Positions 54,787-64,000 of a stretch of DNA of 64,000 nucleotides are shown here, in pieces. The notes beneath the pieces are model-generated. The model saw only the letters and a program-made list of their open reading frames with translations, had not been told where the DNA came from and made no database searches. The position numbers and the translations under genes were made by a program. Location of the stretch: positions 558,001 to 622,000 of the forward strand of contig NW_027490239.1 in NCBI RefSeq assembly GCF_050948175.1. The letters are read 5' to 3'. Positions within the stretch are counted from its first letter, which is position 1. Every line of letters begins with the position of its first letter. The DNA comes from Xylocopa sonorina (Eukaryota; Arthropoda; Insecta; Hymenoptera; Apidae).

Positions 54787-56395
54787 TGACGTCCGCCGAA
54801 CCTCACCGTACCTCCTACACTCCCCGCCAGAGCCGCACACACTGCCTGCCGCCATTGCAGAGTCGAGCATACGAATACACGGTAACAGAGTCCGATCGTC
54901 GAGCTAAGGCAGCCACCCTCGCATCAAGGAGTTGGACCACACGATCGCGCCTGGACGCGCATACATCAGACAGCTGGAGCAGACACCAACCACAGCCTCC
55001 GCACGAGGACCATTCCACGCACCACGAGGAGTCGCCCGCAGTTACGCACCTTCATTCGTATTATACTCATGTCTATAACTAAGCGAATTCTAGTATCTAA
55101 GCACACTACACTCTATGTACATGCAGGGCACAATACACAAGCAGAACATAAGTCATTTAATGTGTAATCATAATTTTAGAAAGCGTATCATTTATAACTG
55201 GAGTATTAGCAAAGCGCTGGAGTGAGCGCCCGACGCGCGCGGCTCATGCCGACCGCGCACTACCCACTACGACCGTCAGCCCCATCGCGAGGGCCGAGCA
55301 TCCGCCCCACTTCAGGGCCCAAAGATTCGCGTTCCCGCACGATCCGAATAGGTCGCGGATCCGCGAGTCAACCGAGAGATCAAGTCCAGCGCTCAACGAG
55401 TACAGATCGAGCCAAGCGCTCATCGCGACCGTACCTCTCCTGCCTCCAAGCCTTACTTCACCTCACTTGGAGGTGTTTGTTATTTCGTTAATATTCTAAC
55501 TCAGAATTCAAGTTCCTATTTTCAATTCTAACTTTTACTATATTCTAAATCAACGATTCAAGTACTTAGTCATTCTTAGCATAGGACAGTAAAGTGTAAG
55601 CTTAAGTTTTACTTAGGATATATTTCATTTTTACCAGTATTTACAAACTCTCATTATTCTCAAAGCATTCCTTGCCTTATATTAAATTAAATTCATTACG
55701 GTACGAAGTCTTCTACGAGTTCACGCGTCTTCCAAAATCATTCAAGGAGTTCTGACCCTTAGTTACGCTTGATTACCGACCAGTTAGAGCAGCCCTCCAC
55801 TTAGCTGCATCGAGCCACAGTTCGACTAAGGAGAAGATATCCATCGTTTTCCATATCCCTGGACCGGCAAATTAGTTTCGTATCTGGCGTTTTGGAATCC
55901 GATTTGAATGCGCCGTTCCGCTACGAATAAACGAACTCGACGCGCGGGAAGGAAGAACTTCCTACGTTCTCTAGTACGCGAATACGTGGGTACAAGCAGC
56001 TACTCCATCGTCCACCACTGCACCGTCTCATCTCCTGCTGTCTGCCGATCGGACAGCCATTCCGCATCGCCGCCTCCGTCGCCGATCCGTAACAGAGATC
56101 AGCCTGCCTGGGTACTCGTTCCATTGTCGATTTCGCCTCACAGCCCGTACGCAGGGACCATACCAGAGGACGATCCTCGCCGACGATGATACCTGGAACG
56201 AGGTTATTAATTAGCGGCTTCCAAGACTCCGAAAAGTTACTCCCCTTTTTTATATACTCGCGTTTGTGACGTTTGCGCAGTGTTCCGCGTTTCAAAAAGA
56301 ACCCGGTCTTCGACGCAATTGTACGAGCCGAACTGTTCGAGGCTGCGTGTTGCTCGGGCAAACGGTTAATTTTCCACGATCCAAGATGTGACACA
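54787..56395 (+). mobile_element. LTR-A, apparently full length (about 1.6 kb)
   Basis: It starts 'tgacgtccgccgaacctcac' and ends 'ccacgatccaagatgtgaca', so it has TG...CA ends. The first third is GC-rich, the middle (55500-55690) AT-rich and the last part again GC-rich. Pieces of the same sequence occur at 1-696, 9246-9954 and, reversed, 17461-17960. No internal retrotransposon region adjoins, so it is a solo LTR. Frames of 89-157 codons inside it (55222-55491, 55908-56189, minus 55921-56394) recur only because the LTR is GC-rich. Confidence 0.6.
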
Positions 56396-56789
56396 TCTGT
56401 AAGAGGTAAAATACTTTGAAAACTTCAATTATAGTGTTTAAGGCAAGCAGTTGGACAGTATTTCAGTTTTTAAGATAATTGATGAAAGTCAACCATTTTC
56501 AAAGGGTCAGAATCTTCGCCGTTTGAGCAATAAGTGACTAACGAATAACTCTATAAATTTCAGGCTTACGAACATATTGATTAAATCTTATGCAGACACG
56601 TTTATAACCGAGTTACTAAATAATAATCAACACTAAGTAATCATTTAGGAACTTAAACGATTATACCTCATACACATATTCTCAATATTGCAAACGTGAA
56701 ACGTAAGTGGCTTATCAAAAATTCTTCTAACAGAACGGACAAAGTCAATAGAAATCTTTGTTGAAGTAAGCAAGTTCTAAAGTTCTAAG
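56396..56789. other. AT-rich DNA between LTR-A and satellite
   Basis: No gene and no clear repeat; possibly very diverged satellite, because 'aagttctaaagttctaagca' words just after it belong to the diverged variant of the 174-bp family. Confidence 0.4.
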
Positions 56790-57540
56790 CAACGCGATGG
56801 TGCTTATCTGCCTACGTTTCAAAGCAAGTAAGTTCTGAAGTTCGATGGAGCTCCTCACTACCAACGTTTCAATGGAAGTTCTCAAATTCTCAGTTCAACG
56901 TTTAAAGCAATGTGTGATCTATATATCTATATAAAGTGATGGTTCCTATCACAATGTATGATTCAGAGTACGTAAGATGCAAAGTTATATGCAACATCAT
57001 AGCGCTTCTCATTTCTACGGTTCATAGTAAGCACTTTCTAAATCTCCATGCAACGCGATGCAGCTTCACAGTCCTATGTTTCAAAGTAATTCCTAAAGTT
57101 CCAATAAAAGGGATGTCGCATCTGAGTGTCTACATCTCAATGTGACTAGCTTCGAAGATTCCTTGCAATAATAGGGAACATCTAAGTACTATAATTTGTC
57201 GGAAGCAATAAAAAATATTTTGTGCAACAAGATGGTGCTTCTCAGTTTCACGCTTCAAAACAAGTATGTAATGTTCTATGCGTCGCATTATGCTTACTTG
57301 CTTCTACACTTCAGAATAATGTGAATGTTACAGTTCCCTGCAACGGAATGGCCCTTCATAGTGTCTACGTTTCAGAGCAATAGAGTTCCTATGCTCCATG
57401 AAGTGCGATGACGCATCTCACTTCAAAGTTTCAAAATAAGTAGGCTGCAATCTTCTATGCACAGTAATATGCCGCTCTGCTTCTACCCTTCAAAGGAATG
57501 TGAGCTCTACGATATAAGGGTGTACCACCCACGTATTCAC
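56790..57540 (-). repeat. Diverged satellite, reverse orientation
   Basis: It contains 'gcttatctgcctacgtttca', 'cttcagaataatgtgaatgt', 'tgtctacgtttcagagcaat' and 'gatgacgcatctcacttcaa', which follow the order of the reverse 174-bp family but with an altered sequence (cgtttca in place of gtatcga). About four units, the last two clearest. Confidence 0.65.
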
Positions 57541-57879
57541 GCACAAGTCTTCGGATAAATTTCTCCCTACCCGCGCGTCGTGTATGCTTCATCCGAGAAC
57601 CGAAGCTCGTCAGAAGTAGTTAAACTTCGGTAAAGCACGGCACGGCTAAGCGCTGGATCTACCTAGGCGCAAGACATCTTGTCACAACAGAAATAAAGTA
57701 AGAGCGGCTAAGCATTTTATCGCTCTAACCGACCAGCTTTAAGACCGTTGAGGATGATTTGTAAGAGAAGTAGCAGTTAATCGTGAGCGTACTCGAGGAA
57801 TGGAATGTTAAAGGAGCTTGTAATTGAAAATAGAAAAAGACTTTGACTCTGATGCAGATGTAAGGTAGACATCTAGAAT
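57541..57879. mobile_element. Small LTR fragment and unassigned DNA
   Basis: 'ctccctacccgcgcgtcgtg' at 57562 is the same word as in the reverse LTR-A piece at 17928, so a fragment of an LTR-A relative is present (about 57545-57605). The rest to 57879 has no recognisable content. Confidence 0.35.
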
Positions 57880-58850
57880 CGTTTTCCCTGAGCAGGGAAG
57901 TGTAGTAAATCATTATTTTTAAGTTTAAGAGCAGATAAGCATAAATATTGTGCATAGAAGATTACAGCTTACTTGGTTTGATACAATGAAATGAGGTGCC
58001 CCATCGCATTGCATGGTTCATTAGAACTCCGTTGCTTCGATACCTAAATACCATGGAGCGCCATCTTGTTGCATGGAACTGTAGAATTCATATTCTTTTG
58101 AAGTGTGGAAGCAGATAAGCATAATGTTATGCGTAGAGGATTACAGCGTACTTGTTATGGATCGATGAAATGAGATGCGCCATCGCATTACATGGAGCAT
58201 TAGAACTCCAATGCTTTAACATGTAGACACTAGGAAGCGCCATCCCGTTCCACGGAACTGTAGAATTCATATTCTTTAGAAATCTGCAAGCAGGTAAGCA
58301 TAATGTCATGCATAGGAGATTACTGCCTACTTACGTTGGAACGTTGAAATGAGATACGCTATGGCATTGTATGGTGCATTAAAGGTCTATTGCTTTTAGA
58401 TGCAGACAATATGAAGCACCGTTCCGTTGCATGAAACTGTAGAATTGCCTATCTTTAGAAGTGTTCAAGCAAATAAGCAGCATGTTATGCATAGAAGATG
58501 ACAGACTATTTAATTTGAAGCGTTGAGGCGATATGCGCCAAAGCACTGCATGTATAATTAAAACCCCATGGCTTTGACATGCAGATACTGCGAAGCGCCA
58601 TCACGTTGGATGAAACTGTAGGGTACACATTCTTTGAAGTGTAGAAACAGATAAGCGCAGTGCTATGAAAAGCAGCTTCCTTATTTTGAAACGATGAAAT
58701 CTGGTGCGGCATCGCATTGCGTTGGGCATCAGAACTCCATTGCTTTGACAAGCAGATACAACAGCGCGTTATCCCGTTTCAAGAAACTGTAGAGTGCACA
58801 TTCCTTTGCTTTGTAGTAGCATACAAGCATAATGTTATTGAAGGATGATT
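57880..58850 (+). repeat. Diverged satellite variant, forward, period about 178 bp
   Basis: 'gaaatgagatgcgccatcgc' and variants occur at about 57988, 58166, 58347, 58526 and 58695, with 'aactccattgctt.gaca' and 'gcagataagcataatgttat' between. The unit corresponds to the 174-bp satellite with 'gcgccatcgcatt' replacing 'gcgatatcgcgtt', so it forms a distinct subfamily. The array is interrupted at 58850 by a gypsy relic and resumes at 62440 in the same orientation. Confidence 0.8.
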
Positions 58851-59720
58851 AAATTATCTTAATTTAAAAGTTAATCAATAATTCATGTATCAAATATTAT
58901 GTACGTGGAATATTCTAAATTGCGAGCGAGGCCGAGTGTGCGGAAAAAATGAGTTTTTCGCATAGCTTATCGGTATGAGATTGAGGGGAAAAGCACATGA
59001 ATGTTTTCATTCTAAACCAGAATATATAACTATGCCATTCAACCGACTGCTGAAAGAATTAAGAGTTACGTCTTTTCATCCACAAAGCAAAATTGAAATA
59101 AGGAAGAAATTTGAATAGCGGTTATGGAAGAGGAACGAGACTTTTCATGAATATTTGCACGAGAAGATCATTCTTGGAAATTGAGTACCAATCAACGATG
59201 ATGAAATACTTGAATATCTGATTGACGGCATCTCCGATGAAATGCTCCGGAATCAGGCGCGTATTCAACAGTTTACAACAACCGATCAACTTTCGAAAAC
59301 GTTTGAAAGGTAATTCTTCGAGATCAAGGTTTGTCGGGTCTGCAAATGTCAACAAAGTTTGAGAAGTGTGAAGATAGTTTCGTTAGAAATGAACGAAAGG
59401 GGTGGTCAATGTGGGTAAGATAAAAGAGTTCACTGGTAATTTTGTACGATATTATAATTGTGGTGGGGGTGATCATGTTAGTATGAATTGTCCAACGAAA
59501 AATAGCGGTGTAAAATGTTTTATATGTCAAGAACGTGGACAAATTGCGTTGAAATGTCCCAAGAAAGCTAAAGCGAGTGAAGAGAGCTGCGCGACATTAG
59601 GAGTATCGTACCGAAAGTATCTCAAAAGCGTTTTACTTAAAGGATGCGAGATCGAAGTATTAATGGATTCAGGAAGTGATTTTAGTTTAATTCGCACAGA
59701 CGAGTATATTAAGCTAGGTT
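58851..59720 (+). pseudogene. Ty3/gypsy Gag and protease, broken
   Basis: The 59402-59725 frame carries two zinc knuckles, each with one lost ligand: 'YYNCGGGDHVSMNC' (first cysteine is Y) and 'CFICQERGQIALKC' (histidine is Q). The aspartic protease loop 'VLMDSGSDFSLI' follows, with the catalytic DSG kept. Upstream (58900-59400) Gag text is present across stops, for example after 'agcaaaattgaaat' near 59085. The frame ends at 59723 with TAG. Confidence 0.75.
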
Positions 59721-61085
59721 CTTAGGAATTACGACGGAATGAATTACACTTCGATGGTATAGGTTCAAAGAATAATACCACATTAAGTGAGTTTCAAGCA
59801 GAAATTATCGTAGGTGGGCACTCATATCCGATTTGAATACAAGTAATCTCTGATACCATTGATCGACACAAGTTGTTGATAGGAACGAATTTTTTAAATG
59901 TAGCCGATGTTAGCATTAGAGGTGGTAAAGTAAACATTTGTCCTTTACCGAAAGTAACGCGCGAAATTGTTGGAAGAGAAAATATTGTACTGGAAATGTG
60001 TTAGAAGTAAATCAAGTTGATGTGTTTCATGTATTAGATCCTAATTAGCGAGTGACGATAGAAAATCTTATTAGTAATTACAAGCCGAGTAAAACCCTTG
60101 AACCTAAAATTGCAATGAAATCATTATTGAAAGGCTAAGAATCTGTATATCAATCGGCGAGACGATTGTCAGCGTCGCAAAAAGAGATTGTTAATGCGCT
60201 GATAGAACAGTGGGTTGCGGATGGAGTCGCTCAGTTATCTACTTCTGATTATGCGAGTCCGGTTATTTTCGTGCGGAAGAAAAATGTCTCGTTTAGATTA
60301 TGTGTGGATTATCGACAAATTAGTAAGAAGATTATTAAAGACAGGTATCTGTTACAATTGATTGAAGATCAATTAGGTTCGTAAAAAGGCGCGCGCATTT
60401 TCAGCACTCTTGACTTGAAAAACGGTTTCTTTCACGCGCGACAGGATAAATCAAGTCGAAAGTATACAATTTATTGTACCAGATGGTCGTTATGAATTCT
60501 TAGGAGTCCCTTTGGTATATGTAATTCGCCAGCAGTTTTTCAAAGTTTTATAAATACCATATTTAGAGATCTTATTCGAGAGAGAATAGTTTTAGCATAC
60601 GTGGATGATTTGATTATTTCATCAAATGATATTGAAAGTCGGATCAAAAATCTTGATTGGATGTCAATTATAGCCAGCGGAGCGGGTTTAATATTCAGTT
60701 GGGAAAAATGTTGTTTTCTGCAAACTTCTGTCGAATTCCTCGGGCATGCAATCAATAATGATTGTGTTCGTTCCTCACTAAAACTGATGCAATCCGACGA
60801 TTTCCATAGCCGACAAATGTTAAACAAGTACAAAGTTTTCTTGGACTAATCGGGTATTTTCGCAAATTTATATTATTATATATTTATTGAGTGAGAAACC
60901 AATATTGAATTTGTATCAAGTGGAAGTAGAGACGGAGTTGCATACAGATGCTTCTGCGTTAGAGTACGGAGTGATTTTATTTAAAAAAAATAACAAAGAT
61001 CAACCTTTTCACCCTGTACATTATTTTCTAGTGGTAAGACAGCTTCTGCTGAATCTATATACAGTAGCTATGAGTTTGAGATTTT
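59721..61085 (+). pseudogene. Ty3/gypsy reverse transcriptase and RNase H, broken
   Basis: The 60166-60384 frame gives 'DYASPVIFVRKKNVSFRLC' and 'VDYRQISKKIIKDRY', the first RT motifs. After a TAA at 60382, text equivalent to 'FSTLDLKNGF' follows, then 'RIVLAYVDDLIISSNDI' at about 60585-60635 with the catalytic YVDD intact. The RNase H part 'ELHTDASALEYGVILF' is at 60930. At least four frame changes or stops are present. Closest by memory to insect Ty3/gypsy elements of the Mdg1/Mag type, not resolved further. Confidence 0.8.
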
Positions 61086-62440
61086 AACAATAGGAAAAGC
61101 ATTGAAGAAATTAGGAATTTATTTATTAGGAATTGCGTTTGGTATTGTTATTGATTGCCGAGCTTCTACTCTTACAATGAATAAGAAAGATCTTTGTCCC
61201 TTGTGTGTCCAAGGAAGAGCATGATACAGGTTGATGCGCTTAGTAGAAATCCTCCTTCTACGAATTTCTTAATCGATGAATCTGACATCTTACAGCACGT
61301 TTGCGGAAAGCACAGGAAGAAGATGGAACTGTAATGAAACTTCGAGATTTTATATTTCAAAACAAGACGAATGATTATGTTTTACGGTGAAGTTTTCTGT
61401 ACAGAGAGTCTGGAGGTGATAGTCAAATAGTAGTACAACGTCGGATGCAGATATAAGAAATAAGGCGAGCTCATGAGTGTGGACTTTTTTCTGTATTCAA
61501 GACTGAAGCTATCGTACGTAAAGATTATTAGACTCCAAATCTTCGGCAGCAAGTTGAAAAGGTGGTAAGAACTTGTGTTGCATGCATTTTAGCCGAAAAG
61601 ATGCAGGGGAAGCAGGAGTGTCATTTAAATCCGATTGAAAACGGGAGTATTCCTTTTGATACATTTCATATCGATCATCTTGGACCGCTGCCATCAACAA
61701 AAGAACGTATCAGTATATATTTGTAGTGGTAAATGCTTTTACAAAATTTACATGGCTTTATGCTACAAAATTTGCTACTACAGCTTAAATTTTGTCACGC
61801 CTGATGAAGCAAGCGACTATTTTTTGTAATCCGCGTCGAATAATTTCTGATAGGGGAACGGCTTTCACAGCAAATGATTTCAAGCAATATTATCAAGAAG
61901 AAAATATAGAACATGTTTCAACTACAACAAGAATTCCTAGAGCTGGTCAAGTTAAACGTCCTAATAGAACATTCATACTGTTGTCACCAAAATTAGCAAC
62001 ACCTAAACCCTGTGAATGGTATAAGTATTTAAAAATAGGAAATTCTCTTTGAGGTACATCCAGGACTTAAAGATTATCTTGACATCCGAGAAATATTTGA
62101 AAAAGAATGGATCGCACTTTTTCAAGATAAACGAGATGAAGTACGGCTTCAAGCAAGCAGAGATATATCCAGGATCCAACAAGAGAATAGGCTAACTTTT
62201 AACAAGGGTAGACGAAAGGCTGGAATTTATTGTGAAGGAGATTTAGTAGCAATTAAACGTATGCAACAGAGTCCTAGTCATGCGAGAGAGGGAATATGCG
62301 GAATAAATGAGATTTCGGGTATATGTTTTAAAACGATGAAGCAGTTGTTCATTAGCAGTCCTTGAAGTAATGTCTCAGTTGAAAGGAACTATCTAATGAT
62401 TTACAAAATCTTGTAATTGTCTTCCATTAATTTTCCTACA
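61086..62440 (+). pseudogene. Ty3/gypsy integrase and 3' end, broken
   Basis: 'VDALSRNPPSTN' at about 61230 marks the RNase H/integrase border. The zinc-binding part 'VRTCVACILAEKMQGKQ' is at 61565-61620 and the catalytic core 'PFDTFHIDHLGPLPS' at 61650-61695. 'RRIISDRGTAFTANDFKQYY' (second catalytic aspartate) at 61836-61895 and 'NIEHVSTTTRIPRAGQVKR' follow. Several stops and frame changes occur. The C-terminal part fades out near 62400. No LTR was recognised on either side; satellite abuts both ends. Confidence 0.8.
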
Positions 62441-64000
62441 TCATGCATAGAAGATTACACCTTACTTAATTCGATACAAACAAATGAGATGCGCCATCGC
62501 ATTGCAAGGAGCATAACAACTCCACTGCTAAGGCACGCAGACACTATGTGAAGCGCCACCCACATGCATAGAAATATAGGATTTACATTCCTTTGAGGCG
62601 TAGAAGCAGATAAGCATAATGCTGTGCATTGAAGGTTACAACCTACTTGCTTCGAAGCGTTGAATTGAGATGCGCCATCGAATTGCATGCTGCATTAGAA
62701 CTCCATTGCCTTGACAAGCAGACAATATGAAGCGCCATTCCGTTGCATGCAACTGTAGACCTCACATTCTAATGAAGAGTAGAAGCAGATAAGCATACTG
62801 CTATGCATAGAAGATTACAGCTTACTTACTTTGAAACGTTAGAGTGAGATGCGCCATCACACTGCGTGGAGCACTAAAACTCTCTGTTTTGACACGCTGA
62901 CTCTATGATGCGCCTTCTTGTTGTATAGGTCTATATAGTTCATATTCTATTAAAGAGTAGAAGGTGACAACCGTAATTCTATGCGTAGAAGATTACAGTT
63001 TACTTGCTCTGAAACTTTGAAATGATACGCACCAACGCATTGCATGGAGCATTGGAAATCTTTTGCTGTGACACGTAGACAGTATGACTGGTCATCCCGG
63101 TGCAAGGAACTGCATTATTCATATTCTTTTGTAATGTTCTATTCAATGCAATTATGCTCAGTATGTTCTATATTACTATGTACGTAATTTCTACAGAACC
63201 TTTTAACAGTTTATCTCTTCCAATTGTCAACTTGTCAAAGTAATTGATTACCAAAGTTACACGCAACGCGATGGTGCTTCTTTGTTCTAAGTTTCAAGGT
63301 ATGTAAGTTGTTATATTCTATACAACACAATTATGTTTACTAAATCCTACATTACAATGTATGTAATTTCTATAGACTCATGTATCTACATAGTGTGCTT
63401 ACTGTGCATGCTTACTGTGATAATTTGACACTTTAAAGCACTATACAGTTACATTGATCTGTACTAATTACGTGCCTTGTAACGTAGAACCAGGTAAGTA
63501 TAGCTGCCCTGTATAAAACCTTCCAACTTAGTTCCTTTCAAACGTAGGGCTGAGAGGCGCCATCGCTTTGCATGGGCCTCAAGAAGTTAATTACACTGAC
63601 ATGTTGAAACTGAGAAGCTCAATACAGTTACTTGGATGCATAGTAATTACATATTTTGTAACGTACAACCAGATAAGAATATTTGCTTTGTATAGAACCA
63701 TTCAAATTACTTGCCTTGAAACGTAAATCTAAGAAGGGTCATCGCGTTGCACGTAGTATTGGAATTTAATCGTCTTGATAAGTTCACACTTAGAAACAAT
63801 GTACTGTTATATGGATTTGTAGAAATTGCATACTTTGTAACGTAGATCCTAGTGTGCATAATTACGTTGTATACAAACTTACAACTTACTTTCTTCAAAC
63901 GCAGAACTGAGAAGCATCATTGCGTTCCATAGAACTTTGGAATTCAATTGTTTTGACACGTTCAAAATAATGTACTTTGTACAGTTCCATGCAATGGGAT
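62441..64000 (+). repeat. Diverged satellite variant, forward, running out of the window
   Basis: 'gagatgcgccatcgcattgc' and relatives at about 62487, 62660, 62840 and 63020 continue the subfamily seen at 57880-58850. From about 63240 the copies are more diverged, with a new alternation of 'acagttac.tggat' and 'gtaacgta.a.cagataag' words at about 63440, 63620 and 63800 (period about 178). A short reverse-oriented stretch may lie at 63180-63380. Confidence 0.75.

Overview
This is eukaryotic heterochromatin built almost wholly from ribosomal DNA, satellite DNA and broken transposons. No host protein-coding gene is supported. An insect, most likely an aculeate hymenopteran and probably a bee, fits best. 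The 28S and 5.8S text is close to what I remember of bee rRNA, ITS2 is about 1.6 kb, telomere-like TTAGG/CCTAA tracts are present, and the rDNA carries the arthropod 28S-specific retrotransposons R1 and R2. The species assignment comes from memory and was not checked by search.

Layout. 1-10.2 kb: a satellite of about 174 bp, interrupted by pieces of a long LTR (called LTR-A here), a BEL/Pao relic and a Ty3/gypsy 3' fragment. 10.2-17.1 kb: the left arm of a large inverted repeat, with AT-rich DNA, a 60-bp tandem repeat, a TTAGG-like tract, an R1-clade LINE relic and a second LTR (LTR-B). 17.1-20.3 kb: satellite and LTR pieces. 20.3-43.1 kb: one degenerate rDNA unit (ITS1 repeats, 5.8S, ITS2, 28S, IGS) with no 18S in the window. 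43.1-52.2 kb: the right arm of the inverted repeat, carrying an extra internally deleted R1-clade element inside the TTAGG-like tract. 52.2-64 kb: unassigned AT-rich DNA, a full LTR-A, diverged satellite and a Ty3/gypsy relic.

The most striking structure is inside the 28S gene. Reading left to right, it holds the 28S 5' part up to the exact R2 site, an R2 element with one N-terminal zinc finger, a near-complete double-stranded RNA virus-like genome of about 6.3 kb in reverse orientation, a run of 21 G, a 28-nt piece of 28S, a second and different R2 with several zinc fingers, a short tail that looks like an R1 3' end, and then 28S resuming exactly at the R1 site. All junction polarities fit one chain of template jumps by an R1/R2-type reverse transcriptase that copied the negative strand of a dsRNA virus. 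Stepwise insertion and recombination remain the alternative.

The rDNA is pseudogenic. 5.8S lacks two conserved blocks, and 28S lacks about 60 bp between the R2 and R1 sites plus a block near 39573, with substitutions in the peptidyl-transferase region. The elements are also broken, although the first R2 keeps a 710-codon open stretch and the viral capsid-like gene keeps 714 codons.
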